The position numbers and the translations under genes were made by a program. Below, one piece after another: positions 15,971 to 25,948 of a stretch of DNA of 64,000 bases (positions are counted from its first letter, which is position 1; every line of letters begins with the position of its first letter). The stretch is from NCBI GenBank assembly GCA_963719975.1, contig CAVRED010000005.1:310001-374000 (forward strand), written 5' to 3'. Source of the stretch: Poindextera sp963719975 (GTDB lineage: Bacteria; Pseudomonadota; Alphaproteobacteria; Caulobacterales; Caulobacteraceae). Under the pieces are notes generated by a model, which searched no databases, had not been told where the DNA came from, and saw only the letters and a program-made list of their open reading frames with translations.

Positions 15971-17120
15971 TTAGCGCCGCAACCAGCGGGCGCTGGCGGC
16001 GACGCCGAGCAGCATCACGATCACCGCCGTGAACGCCCATGGCAAGCTGGACGCTTTCGCCATCAGGCCGATCGCCGCCGGGCCGATCAGCATGCCTGAA
16101 TAGCCCATGGTGCTGACCGCCGGCACGGCCTGGCTCTCCGGCATGTCGGTCTGGCGGCCGGTCGCGGTGTAGAGCACCGGCACGACGTTCGAGCAGCCGA
16201 TCCCGACCAGCGCGTAGCCGACGCAGGGCGGCCGGCCAGCCGGGGGCGAGGTTGGCGACCGCAAAGCCAGCCGCGGCGCAGAGCGAGCCCAGCATGGCGA
16301 CCCGCCAACCGCCCAGCCGGTGCACGAACAGGTCGCCGGTCAGCCGGCCCGCCGTCATGGCCGCGGCGAAGGCGGCGAAGCCGAGGCCGGCATAGGCCCG
16401 CGGCATGGCGCGGACCGAGCTTAAGAACACCGCGCTCCAGTCGGCGACCGAGCCCTCGACCAGGAAGAGGATGAAAGCGAGCGCGCCGAGGAACCAGACC
16501 GCGCCGCGCGGGAAGGCCAGCGCCGGGCCTTCGAGGCCCGCGCCGCTGGGCGAGGAGGCCTGGCCCAGCCGCCAGGCCGAGCGCAAGGCTGATGGCGGCG
16601 ACCACGAACGCGGCGCCGAGCGGGTGGGCGCTCAGGGCGAAGAGGGCGGTCATCCCCGCCGCGCCGGCGATCCCGCCGATCGAGTAGAAGCCGTGGAAGC
16701 CGGACATCATCGGCCGGCCGGCCTCGCGCTCGACGATGATCGACTGGATGTTGATCATGACGTCCAGCGTCCCGACCCCGGCGCCGAACGCGAACAGCGC
16801 CGCGACCAGCGCCGGCGAGGCTCGTCGACCCAGGCCAGCAGCGGCAGGCAAAAGCCGGTGACCAGCGTCGCGACCAGCATCACCGGACGGCACCCAAACC
16901 GACCCGCCAGCGCGCCGGCCAGCGGCATGGTCACGATGGAGCCGACCCCGGCCGAGAGCAGAACAAGGCCAAGCACGCCGTTGTCGACCCCGATCCTGGC
17001 CTTGGCGAACGGGATGAGCGGCGCCCACGCCGCCGCCGCGAACCCCGGCAGGAAGAACCCAACCCGGGTCGCGAGGCGATAGCGGAAGGCGCCGGCGCTG
17101 GCGGCGGCAGAGGCGGTCAT
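15971..17120 (-). CDS. MFS transporter (YbjJ-like), frameshifted
   Basis: About 385 residues with helices recognisable in four successive frame segments: RVGFFLPGFAAAAWAPLIPF at the N-terminus, MINIQSIIVEREAGRPMMSG with the FHGFYSIGG segment in the middle, VADWSAVFLSSVRAMPRAYA in the third, and GYALVGIGCSNVVPVLYTAT at the end. The FHGxxSxG and DWS(A/V)xYL patterns are typical of the YbjJ/fucose-permease-like MFS branch. Frame changes are near 16830, 16560 and 16230. It lies between the lipoprotein gene and the deacylase unit and could import the substrate of the cluster. Confidence 0.8.
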
Positions 17121-17163
17121 CGGGCGTCTATGGCGAACGCGCGGCGCCAAAGGAAAGGGGCCG

Positions 17164-17848
17164 CTACTTCTCCCCCCGCACCCAGTGCAGTTCGCCGACG
17201 TTGTCGGCCCAGGCGCGGCTGGGGGCGGCGGCGTTTCGGACGGCGTCCTTGTCGACCGGCGTGCACTCTCCGTTGTCGACCTTCAGGCCGGGCAGCGGGT
17301 GCTGGGTGACCGCGCCCTTGGTCACGTCGTTGCCGTTGCGTGCTCTGCGTCGTTTGCGGCGGGGGCGGCGGGCCGCACTGGATCGGCCAAATCTGGGCGG
17401 CGGTGATGCGGCCGTCGTCGTCGAACCGCGTCGGCTTGACCGCGACGAAATAGAAGAAGCCCAGCTGGCCAAGCCCGGCCTCGGGGATGTGCAGGTCGAC
17501 CTGCATGACGCGCGGATCGCCCGCGGCGAGCACATAGGGCAGGGCGACCTTCTTCGGCCCGCTGGCGGTCTTGTCGCCGGAGGAGGCCGTCACCGTCGTC
17601 GGCTCCATCGTGCCGACGATGGCGTCCCGTTGGATCTCCGAGCCGTTGGCGCACTTAGGCCAGGTGTCGAACGGCGCGCTCTCCTTGAAGTCGCAGCCCG
17701 GGTCGGGCGAGGCCCAGAATCCCGGCTTGAACGGCGGGGCGCCGGCCGCGTCCGCCGCGGAGAACACCGGCGTCTGCGAGACCACGAGGTTGCAGCCGCC
17801 CAGCATCAACGCCGCGGCCAGAAGGATCAGCGTGTGCGCTGCTTTCAT
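17164..17848 (-). CDS. Lipoprotein of unknown function, one frameshift
   Basis: About 225 residues. It starts MKAAHTLILLAAALMLGGCN, a classic type II signal peptide with the lipobox LGGC, so it is lipid-anchored. The mature part has conserved-looking cysteines (DPGCDFKES, WPKCANG, IQCG) and a beta-rich stretch (MQVDLHIPEAGLGQLGFFYF). I do not recognise the domain. The frame changes near 17340, after which NGECTPVDKDAVRN and VGELHWVRGEK complete the protein. 41 bases downstream of the aldolase-like gene, in the same direction. Confidence 0.72.
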
Positions 17849-17889
17849 CGTGGTCCGCCCCCTTCCCGGGACCTCAAAGGACTCAGAGC

Positions 17890-19033
17890 TTACTGCGACC
17901 GCCGCGCGGCTTCGATGGGGTGGATGGCGACGAGGACATCGCCGCTGACGAAGTGCATGCGCTCGTAGCGGTCGACGGTGGGGTCGCAGTGCGGCGCGGT
18001 GAGCTCCACGCGCTGGCCGAGCGCCACCGGTTCGCCATCCGGGCGCATCAGCCCGCCGTGCTCGTCGCCGAAAAAGAAGTAGCCATCGTGGGCGAAGGGC
18101 GCGGTCGCCGGCCGGGGCGGCGGGCCGTCGGTGGCGAAGGCCTTCAGGCCCGCGTCCAGCGTCACCCAGCGCGGCGCGTTGGCGCTGATCACCTGCGCCT
18201 GCACGAATAGGCTGGTCGCAAACGCGCCGTCCTCGTCGCCGCCGAGCGCGTCGACGTATTGGTTGTCCATGAAGATGTAGGAGCCCGGCTGCAGCTCGTT
18301 CAGCACGCCGAGCGCGAGGTCGGCGGTGTTCGTGCCGGTGCCGCCGCCTGTCACGACAGGGCAGTCGTGGCCGTGGCCCCGCAACGCCTGCACGACGGCG
18401 CTCAAACGCGCCATGCCCTCCTTGGCCGCCTCCATGCGCTTGTCCGCGCCGACCGCGTGCTGCCATTGGCCGCCATAGCCCTGCACGCCGCGCAGGGTGA
18501 GCAGCGGCGCCGCGGCGATCGCGTCTGGCGAGCGCGAGCGCGTGCTCGACGTCGGCCACGCCGGTGCGCCGGGTCCCGACGTCGACGTCGATCTGCACGG
18601 TGAAGCGGACGCCGGCTGCGTTCGACGCCTCCGCCAGGACCGCGACCCCGCGCGGGTCGTCGACGCTGACGGCCAGCCGCCCGCCGCGCCTCACCAACGC
18701 GGCCGCGCGCTGGGCGAGCTCCTGCGAAGCGATCGGGGAGGTGACGAGGATGTCCGCGACGCCGGCCTCCGCCAGGGCCTCGGCCTCGCCCAGCTTGGCG
18801 CAGCAGACGCCGACGGCGCCCATCTCCATCTGCCGCCCGGCGATGAACGCCGACTTGTGCGTCTTGGCGTGTGGCCGTAGCGCGACGCCGGCGTCTTCGG
18901 CCCGCGCGGCCATCTTGGCGATGTTGGCGTCGAAGGCGTCCAGGTCGACGACCAGCGCCGGCGTCGGCAGCTTCCAGCGCGACCCCGGCTGGCCGATCAG
19001 GCTCTCGGCATAGGCTTCGGCCGGCGAGATCAT
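17890..19033 (-). CDS. D-threonine aldolase/DSD1-family PLP enzyme, one frameshift
   Basis: About 380 residues with an alanine-racemase-like N-terminal barrel and a C-terminal metal-binding domain. The PLP lysine is in LRPHAKTHKSAF near residue 57, and the metal-binding H-x-C in LTAPHCDPTVD near the C-terminus. VVTGGGTGTN and GSYIFMDNQY are typical family segments. Members cleave D-threonine or dehydrate D-serine and D-3-hydroxyaspartate. The frame changes near 18525. Together with the N-acyl-D-amino-acid deacylase downstream it points to D-amino-acid catabolism. Confidence 0.85.
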
Positions 19034-19169
19034 GGGGGTCCGGGCTCCTGGGCGGCCAAGCTAGCCGAGCGCCACGCGCTCGGCCATCGCCTGATGGTTC
19101 GAGATGTTCTATGCGGCGCGCGCTTGGGCTAAAGTCGCCCGCGATTTCAGACTCCCCGAGGATTTCACC

Positions 19170-20385
19170 ATGGCCGATTTTGGCGGCGCGGAGCTCGACG
19201 CCTTCCGCAGCGAAGTGCGTAGCTGGCTCGAAGAGAACTTTCCCGCCCGCACTGAAGAAGGATCCCGCCGCGCAGATGGCCGCCATGATGGGCGGCCCGG
19301 AGACCGCGGACGTGAAGACTCTGGCGCGAGCGCATGGGCGCCAAGGGCTGGGGAACGCCGACCTGGCCAAAGGCCTACGGCGGCGGCGGACTCTCCCGCC
19401 CCGAGGCGCGCGTTCTGGGCGAGGAGATGGCCAGGATCGGCGCCCGCAACCCCATCGGCGGCATGGGCGTGATGATGTTCGGACCGACCCTGATCGAGGT
19501 CGGCACGGAGGAGCAGAAGCAGCGGCATATCCCGCCGATCGTCCGCGGCGAGCTGCGCTGGTGCCAGGGCTACTCCGAGCCCGGGTCGGGCTCGGATCTC
19601 GCCTCGCTGCAGACCCGCTGCGAGGACAAGGGCGACCATTGGCTGATCAACGGCCAGAAGATCTGGACCTCGGGCGCGAACCTCGCCGACTGGTGCTTCT
19701 GCCTCGTGCGCACCGACACGTCGAAGAAGCACGAGGGCATCAGCTTCGTCTTGATCGACATGAAGACGCCAGGCGTCGAGACGCGGCCGATACGGCTGAT
19801 CAACGGCACGAGCCCCTTCTGCGAGACCTTCTTCACCGACGTGAAGGTCCCCAAGGAGAACATGATGGGGCCTCTGAATGGCGGCTGGACCATCGCCAAG
19901 CGTCTGCTGCAGTTCGAGCGCGACAACATCTCGACCGGCCTCGGTGGAGGCGGTGGCGGCGCTGGGCGGCGCGCCCGTGGGCGTCGTCGACCTCGCCCGC
20001 CGCTACGTCGGCCTGGACGAGGGCGGGCGCCTGGCCGATGCGGACCTGCGCAAGCGCGTCATCGACCACGCGATGGAGGCGCGCGCCTTCCAGCTCGACG
20101 GTCCGTCGGGCCGCCGAGGAGACCCGGTCGAACCAGGGTCCGAGCGCGGCCACATCGATCATGAAGTACGCCGGCGCCAAGATCGCCCAGGACCGCACCG
20201 AGCTCTCGATCGAGGCCATGGGCCATCAAGGCCTGGGCTGGGAAGGCGAGGGGTTCGAGACGGACGAACTCGCCGCCACCCGAGGCTGGCTGCGCGCCAA
20301 GGCCAACTCCATCGAAGGCGGCACGTCGGAGATCAACCTCAACGTGGTGTCCAAGCGCGTGCTTGGGTTGCCCGACCCGAAGTAG
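19170..20385 (+). CDS. Acyl-CoA dehydrogenase, multiply frameshifted
   Basis: About 405 residues of an FAD-dependent acyl-CoA dehydrogenase (first step of beta-oxidation of an unknown acyl-CoA). It starts MADFGGAELDAFRSEVRSWL. The FAD/substrate signature WCQGYSEPGSGSDLASLQTR and HWLINGQKIWTSGANLADW are intact, and it closes with NSIEGGTSEINLNVVSKRVL, where members of this kind carry the catalytic-loop region. Frame changes are near 19258, 19325, 19950 and 20112. The central 500 bases are in one frame. Divergent from the aldolase-like gene. Confidence 0.85.
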
Positions 20386-20392
20386 GCAGGAC

Positions 20393-20551
20393 ATGACGAT
20401 GAAGCCGACTGGCAAGGGCAAGGGCGCGAAGCCGGGCACGTACGCGGCGCCCACCCCGATGGTGAGCCGGCAGAAGCGCGGAAAGGTCCTGACGGCCGCC
20501 GAGAAGGCCGCCTTTCTGGCCTCGCGACCGGACCTGAAGCCGCGCGGCTAG
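20393..20551 (+). CDS. Small basic protein of unknown function
   Basis: 52 residues, very basic and disordered (MTMKPTGKGKGAKPGTYAAP ... KVLTAAEKAAFLASRPDLK). It starts 8 bases after the acyl-CoA dehydrogenase stop, so it is likely co-transcribed. The ATG at 20393 is followed by a second in-frame ATG at 20399. I do not recognise it. Confidence 0.5.
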   Translation: MTMKPTGKGKGAKPGTYAAPTPMVSRQKRGKVLTAAEKAAFLASRPDLKPRG

Positions 20552-20618
20552 TCCCGCGCCAAAGCTTTCTCATCGTCATGGCCCGACTTGTTCGGGCCAC
20601 CCATGAACACAGGTTGGC

Positions 20619-21314
20619 TTAGCTCGGCTCCAGCGACCCGACGATCGACGCCCGTTGGGAGAGCTCGATCCAGTTGCCGTCGGGGTCGCGGATCATCGAG
20701 ATGCGGGCGGTCTGGCCGAGGGTCACCGGCGCGCGGCCCTCCTTGGCGCCGTGGGCGACCGCGAAGGCGTGCTCCTCGTCGACCTTGAAGATCTGGAAGG
20801 TGATGTAGCGCCAGCCATAGCCGCCGATCAGCGCGTCCGAGGGGGCATCCTTGTCTTCGTCGACCAGGATGATGCTGTCGCCGGCGCGGAACGCTGCGCC
20901 GACGCCAGCGACGGTCTCCTCCTTCAGCCCCAGCGCCTCGCTGTAGAACCGCCGGTGGGCGGCGAGGTCGCGCACGCCCAGGCGGACGCCGATCTTCTCC
21001 ACGCCGAGCGTCCCCGGCGGGACGAGGGTGACCTGGTTGCCCTCCGGGTCGTGCAGTGTCTTCGCCGCGGCCAGTCCCTCGCGCGCGATCAGAAGCTCCT
21101 TGTAGCCGGTCGGCGGGTTCTCCGGAGGCGGGTTCAGCGAGTTGTTGATCTTCAGCACCGAGCCATAGAGGTCGTGGCGATGCTGGCGCGAGCCCGGGCC
21201 GAGCGGCAGCACGTGGTCGAACACCGCGCCGGCCTCGTCCTGCCAGAAGCGGAGCGCCGGCTCGGTCTCGCGAACGTAGAGCCCGACGTCGAGATGCGGC
21301 TTGGCGAGCTTCAC
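20619..21314 (-). CDS. VOC-family protein with two glyoxalase-like domains
   Basis: About 231 residues in one clean frame. Two vicinal-oxygen-chelate modules follow each other: HLDVGLYVRETEPALRFWQD with NQVTLVPPG, then IGVRLGVRDLAAHRRFYSEA with SMIRDPDGNWIELSQ. The layout is that of extradiol dioxygenase or lactoylglutathione-lyase relatives. The start is the GTG at 21314, which overlaps the TGA of the upstream VOC gene (GTGA), so translation is coupled. Third gene of an EVE-VOC-VOC unit. Confidence 0.82.
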   Translation of the reverse strand: MKLAKPHLDVGLYVRETEPALRFWQDEAGAVFDHVLPLGPGSRQHRHDLYGSVLKINNSLNPPPENPPTGYKELLIAREGLAAAKTLHDPEGNQVTLVPPGTLGVEKIGVRLGVRDLAAHRRFYSEALGLKEETVAGVGAAFRAGDSIILVDEDKDAPSDALIGGYGWRYITFQIFKVDEEHAFAVAHGAKEGRAPVTLGQTARISMIRDPDGNWIELSQRASIVGSLEPS

Positions 21315-21715
21315 GCGGGCGGCTGCGTCGCCAGCTGGATAAGCTCGATGACGTAGCCGTCCGGGTCCTTGCCCATGCCGATGATGGCGCCTGCCCATGG
21401 CCGGCAACGCCTCGGCCTCGCGGGTGATCTCGAGCCCCGCGGAGCGGATCGCCTCGGTGCGCGCCTTGGCGTCGGCGACGTAGAAGACCAGCTTGACCGG
21501 GTTGTCCTTGATAGTTTGGCGTTGAACCATCGGTGTAGTGCATCAGCACGACGGCGTTGCGCCCCTCGTGCGCCACGATGATCTCTTCCATGTCGCGGCA
21601 GCTTGAAGGTCTGGGTCTTCTGCATGCCAAGCACGCGGCAATAGAAGTCGACCGAGCGGTCGAGGTCGGCGACGCCGATGCCGACGGCGCTGAGGTAGTC
21701 GGGTGATCGGGCCAT
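21311..21715 (-). CDS. VOC-family protein, single domain, frameshifted
   Basis: About 134 residues. It starts MARSPDYLSAVGIGVADLDR and continues SVDFYCRVLGMQKTQTFKL. In other frames follow MVQRQTIKDNPVKLVFYVAD, and the end is MGKDPDGYVIELIQLA, the usual VOC C-terminal beta strand. Frame changes lie near 21610, 21530 and 21400. Its ATG shares a base with the TGA of the EVE gene (TGATG) and its own stop overlaps the next start, so the three genes form a tightly coupled unit. Substrate unknown. Confidence 0.78.
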   Translation of the reverse strand: MARSPDYLSAVGIGVADLDRSVDFYCRVLGMQKTQTFKLPRHGRDHRGARGAQRRRADALHRWFNAKLSRTTRSSWSSTSPTPRRAPRRSAPRGSRSPARPRRCRPWAGAIIGMGKDPDGYVIELIQLATQPPA

Positions 21716-22125
21716 CAATGGCCTCCTTGTTCGCTGATGCGTTTCCATTCGTCGGGCCGGACCGGCTGCACCGAAAGGCGCGAGCTCTTGACCAGCACCA
21801 TCTGGGCGAAGGCCGGGTCGGCCTTGATCTCGGCCAGGGTCACCGGCCGTTTCAAGCGGTGATCGGCTTTCAGGTCGACGGCGACGAACTTGCCCGTCGG
21901 GTCGGTGGGGTCCGGGTAGGCCTCGCGGGCCACCTCGCTGACGCCGACAACGGCCTTCTCGTCGCCCGAGTGGTAGAACAAGACCTTGTCGCCCTTCTTC
22001 ATGTTCGCAAGGTGCGCCCGCGCCTGGAAGTTGCGCACGCCGGTCCAGGCGTCGGCGGCGCCCGCTTTGACGTGGGCGTCCCAAGACCAGGTGTTCGGTT
22101 CCGACTTCACGAGCCAGTAGGCCAT
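21715..22125 (-). CDS. EVE domain-containing protein
   Basis: 136 residues covering a complete EVE domain (PUA-like fold, thymocyte nuclear protein 1 family). It begins MAYWLVKSEPNTWSWD, with GVRNFQARAHLANMKKGDKV and LFYHSGDEKAVVGVSEVARE, and ends with VLVKSSRLSVQPVRPDEW. These proteins are thought to bind modified bases in DNA or RNA; the role here is unknown. The start at 22125 is preferred to 22134. The stop overlaps the next gene's start by one base. Confidence 0.9.
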   Translation of the reverse strand: MAYWLVKSEPNTWSWDAHVKAGAADAWTGVRNFQARAHLANMKKGDKVLFYHSGDEKAVVGVSEVAREAYPDPTDPTGKFVAVDLKADHRLKRPVTLAEIKADPAFAQMVLVKSSRLSVQPVRPDEWKRISEQGGH

Positions 22126-22249
22126 GGCGCCCACTTAGCGGCGCCGCCGCGCTCGCCTCAAGTCCAAGTTGCTTGTCGCGGGCGCGGTTGTCGCTGAGTC
22201 AGCCGCTCGCTACCGTGATCCAATTGCTTGAAACCATTGGAGGCGAGAC

Positions 22250-23084
22250 ATGAGCGGACGATTGCACGGCAAGGTCGCCATCATCACGGGCGCGAGCCGC
22301 GGCCTCGGCGAATATTGCGCCGTCGGCTACGCGCGCGAGGGCGCAAAGGTGGTGATTGCGGCGCGGACGGAGGTCGAGAGCGACCCCAGGCTGCCGGGGA
22401 CCATCCATCACACCGCCAAGCTGGTCGAAGAGGCGGGCGGAGAGGCGCTGCCCATCGTCTGCAACGTCGCCGACATGGACTCGGTCGAGGCGATGGTCGC
22501 CAAGACGCTCGAAGCGTGGGGCCGCGTCGACATCCTGATGACCAACGCCGCTGTGCAGCCGCAAGGGCTGATCTCGACGATCAAGGTCAAGTCCTGGGAG
22601 CTCGAGTTCAACATCAACGTCCATGGGCCGTTCCGCTGCGTGCGGGCGGTGCTGCCGGCGATGCAGGCGCAACGACACGGGAACATCATCAACATCAGCT
22701 CGGTCGCGGCGTTCGGCGGCTCCCACTACGGCGCGACCAAGCGGGCGATCGAGGCGATGACCATCGGTCTCGCGCGCGAGCTCAAGGACGACGGCATCGC
22801 GGTGAACGCCATGCGGCCGGTGGGCGGCATCGACACGCCGGGGCTGTTGTTCGGCCGTCCGGCGTCCAGGCCGGCCGGCTTCGTGGCGGCGGACCGCCCG
22901 GCGCGGCCGAAGCCGGACAGCTACGTCGAGGCGGCCGTCCTGCTGGCGATGCAGACGCCAGACACCTTCACCGGCCAGGTCTTCAACGACGCCCAGCTGA
23001 TCGAACGCCTGGCGAGCGACGCGGACAAGACAGAAGTATCGCCAGATGAACCCGGAGAACTGGGTCAAGGCGATGACGGCCTAG
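22250..23084 (+). CDS. Short-chain dehydrogenase/reductase, one 3' frameshift
   Basis: About 277 residues, a classical SDR. The cofactor motif GASRGLGEY is at 13-21, NAAV in MTNAAVQPQG near 100, and the active site Ser (INISSVAAFGG) and Tyr-x-x-x-Lys (HYGATKRA) are intact. The reading frame shifts near 23030; in the shifted frame the protein ends QKYRQMNPENWVKAMTA at a TAG (23082-23084), which is more natural than the proline-rich tail of the unshifted frame that runs into the repeat. It oxidises or reduces an unknown alcohol or ketone. Confidence 0.85.
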
Positions 23085-23090
23085 GAACCC

Positions 23091-23222
23091 TCGCCCCGCC
23101 GAATGGCGGGGAGAGGGCAGGGTGAGGGGCGCGGCGGTTCCGCTTGGCGCACACGGCGCAAGTGGAAGCTCAGCAGGCCCCTCACCCCGCCCTCTCCCCA
23201 CGCTGCGCGCGGGGAGAGGGAG
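23091..23222. repeat. Inverted repeat, CTCTCCC-rich element
   Basis: GGCGGGGAGAGGGCAGGGTG (about 23106 onwards) is mirrored by CACCCCGCCCTCTCCCC at about 23183-23199. It follows the SDR stop and precedes the stop of the convergent molybdenum hydroxylase gene. Same family as at 1091 and 27051. Confidence 0.7.
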
Positions 23223-23236
23223 ACGACGACGCGCGC

Positions 23237-25333
23237 CTACGCCAGCAGCGCAGCCGCGACCCGCTCCCGCGTGTACGGCAGCTCGCGGATCCTGGCGCCC
23301 AGCGCGTGGGCGACGGCGTTGCCGATGGCGGCCAGCGCCGGGCCGCCGGAGACCTCGCCGGTCCCGGACGAGGGCTCGTGCTGCTGCAGGATCAGCTCGA
23401 CATCGACCGGCGGGACCTCGTCGAAGCGCAGGATCGGGTAGTCCGCCCACGTCGTCGAGACGATCCCGCGCCCCGCCAGCTTGACCTGCTCCTTCAGCGC
23501 CCAGCTCGCCGCCATGAGCATGCCGCCCTCGAGCTGGTTCTTCGCGCCGTCCGGATTGATCACCTGGCCACAGTCGGTGACGCACCACAGATGATCGAGC
23601 CTGACGTCGGTCTCGACGGTGACCGCGGCGGCCGCGGCGACGTAGGCGCCGCGCCCGCGATAACGGCAGTAAGAAAGTCCAAGCCCCTTACCCGTTCCCG
23701 CGGGTCCACGCCCATCCCAGCCGGCCATCGCCGCAAGGCGTGTCAGCACCGCGACCGCGCGCGGGTCCGACATCATGCCCAGCCTGAAGGCCAGCGGGTC
23801 CTGGCCGGCGAGCTCGGCCAGCTCGTCGATGAAGCATTCGCCTGCGTAGGTGTTCACCGGCCCGCCCAGCCCGCGCAGGGACGAAGTGCGCACCGGCGCG
23901 CTCACGGCATGCTCCGTGAACCGACGATCTGGGATGTCGTAAGACGGGATGGCGTTGAGCACGCCGCCGGAAAACCGCATGCCGCCCGGCCCGGTCGGCG
24001 GCGTCATCGGCGGGGGCGGCTCCAGACCCAGCGCCGCCTCGGCGAGGCAGCGGCCGCGGCCGCCGGTGTGCGAGCCGCTCCAGATCTCGGCGGTGTAGTC
24101 GACCAGCCTGCCGCCGGCGTCGAGCTCGGCGGCAAGGTCGATGCGCATGGCGGTGCCCAGGGGCTCGTGGCCGAACTCGTCCTCGCGCCGCCATTGCACG
24201 CGGATCGGCCTGCCGGGGCGGCGGACGGCGATCACGGCGGCGTCGATCGCCGCATCGTCCGACCCGTTGTGGCCGTAGGTGCCGGCGCCTTGCCGGTGCA
24301 GCACATGGATGTTGTCCGGCGCGACCTTGCACACGCGCGCCAGCATCATGCGCATCGGGTAGACGCCCTGGGCGTGGGTCCAGACGGTGAGCTTGCCGTC
24401 CTTCATCTCGGCGACGCCGCACGAGGGACCCATCGAGCCGTGGGCGATGTAGGGGCGGCCGTAGGAGGCGGTGAGCCGCCGGCGGTTCGAGTCCGCCGGC
24501 GCGGGAGCGCCCGAGGGGAAGGCTTCCGAGGGCAGCACCTTCAAGCGAGTCGGTCTCGGAGAGGGCAGGGGAGAGGTCGCGCGCGCCGTCCCACTCGGCC
24601 AGCCCCTCGGCGGCGGTGATCGCGGCGCGAAGCCGCGCTTTCGCTCTCGCCGATGAAAGCGACGAACTCGCCTTCGCGCAGGATGTCGATCTCCGCGCCT
24701 GCCGCGCGGCGCACGGCGGCCTCGTCAAGGCGCGCGAGCTTCGCCTCAGGCCCGGGTTGGCGCAGGACGCGGGCGTGCAGCATTCCGGGCAGGGCAAGGT
24801 CGTGCAGGAAGGCCGCGCCGAACAGCTTGGGCGGCAGGTCGATGCGTGGCTGCGAGGTCCCGACCAGCTTGTGCTTGGCCGGCGACTTCGGCTTCACGTC
24901 CTCGCTTGGCGGGCGCGCCAGGTCGACCTCGGCGGCGAGCGCCCAGTAGTCGAGACCCGGTCGTGGCGCCGGCGCGCAGGAAGGCGCCGTCGTCGACGTC
25001 GATCTCGCCCGCGTCGCATCCGAGCCGCCGGGCGGCCGCTTCGGCGAACAGCGACCGCGTCTCGGCGCACGCCGCGCGGATCGAGGCGCCGGACATCTCG
25101 GTGCTCATCGAGCCCACCGTCAGGCCCTCGTCTGGCGAGGCGCCGGTCTCGAGGTTGACCACGTCCAGCCGCTCGAACGCCACGTCCAGCTCCTCGGCGG
25201 CGATCTGGGCGAGGCCGGTGAGCATGCCCTGGCCGTACTCGGTCTTGCCCACGGCGACGCGCACGCGGCCGGGGTTCGGGAACGACACCCAGCGATCGAG
25301 GCTCGGGTTGTTCTGCAGCGTCGCCGGGATCAT
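23237..25333 (-). CDS. Molybdopterin-binding subunit of a xanthine dehydrogenase-family hydroxylase, frameshifted
   Basis: About 700 residues, the large subunit of a two-subunit molybdenum hydroxylase of the isoquinoline 1-oxidoreductase/aldehyde oxidase type. It starts MIPATLQNNPSLDRWVSFPN, then VGKTEYGQGMLTGLAQIAAE. Later come YGRPYIAHGSMGPSCGVAEM, VYPMRMMLARVCKVAPDNIH, SSLRGLGGPVNTYAGE and VTDCGQVINPDGAKNQLEGG, the last being the family's molybdopterin and substrate region. Frame changes are near 24950, 24640 and 24545. It overlaps the Fe-S subunit by 4 bases (ATGA). It hydroxylates an unknown, probably N-heterocyclic or aldehyde, substrate. Confidence 0.85.
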
Positions 25334-25812
25334 GCCGACACCCCTTCACGCATCCGCTCGGCCGCGAGCAGCACCGCGTCCATGATCCGGTTGTGCGCGG
25401 CGCAGCGGCAGAGGTGCCAGGCGAGCGCCTCGGCGACCTCGGCGCGGGTGGGCGAGGGGTTCCGATCGAGCAGCGCCTTGGCGCCGACCAGGATGCCTGA
25501 AAGGCAATAGCCGCACTGGCCGGCCTGCTTGTCGATGAACGCCTGCTGCAGCGGATGCGGGCGCCCGGGCGTCCCCATCCCCTCGACCGTGGTGATGGCG
25601 CGGCCTTCGAGCGGCCCGACCTCGATCGCGCACGAGGGCTTGTCCTCCCCGTCGATGATGACCGAGCAGGCGCCGCACTGCTCGGCGCCGCAGCCGTAGC
25701 GGGCGCCCTTCAGGTCGAGGTGGTTGCGCAGGGCGTCCAAGAGGGTGGTCGTGTCGTCGGCGGTGAACGATCGTGGCTGCCCGTTCACCGTCAGTGTGAT
25801 TTCGCGAAGCAT
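25330..25812 (-). CDS. (2Fe-2S)-binding subunit of the molybdenum hydroxylase
   Basis: 160 residues in the standard two-domain form. The N-terminal plant-type ferredoxin cysteines are in GCGAEQCGACSVIIDG and SCAIEV, and the helical domain's cysteines are in GQCGYCLSG and HLCRCAAHN. All eight cluster ligands appear present. It passes electrons from the Mo subunit; no FAD subunit is encoded nearby, as is usual for the isoquinoline oxidoreductase type, where an external acceptor such as a cytochrome is used. First gene of the pair. Confidence 0.92.
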   Translation of the reverse strand: MLREITLTVNGQPRSFTADDTTTLLDALRNHLDLKGARYGCGAEQCGACSVIIDGEDKPSCAIEVGPLEGRAITTVEGMGTPGRPHPLQQAFIDKQAGQCGYCLSGILVGAKALLDRNPSPTRAEVAEALAWHLCRCAAHNRIMDAVLLAAERMREGVSA

Positions 25813-25948
25813 CGGATTTCCGGCCAGGTCTGGCGTTGGCGCTGAAACAACATACCTTAGGCGCGGGCTGCGGCGTCAATGGCGCAAGGGCTTCGCGAAG
25901 CCGGGCGTCTCGTCTAAAGCCGAGCTTGCATTCAGGAACCGGAGTCCG

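Noticed and set aside
17117..19033. A single 638-codon minus-strand protein joining the aldolase-like enzyme and the lipoprotein
   Set aside because: The first part and the lipoprotein signal peptide happen to share a frame, but between them the frame is meaningless and the aldolase continues in another frame to its own stop at 17890.
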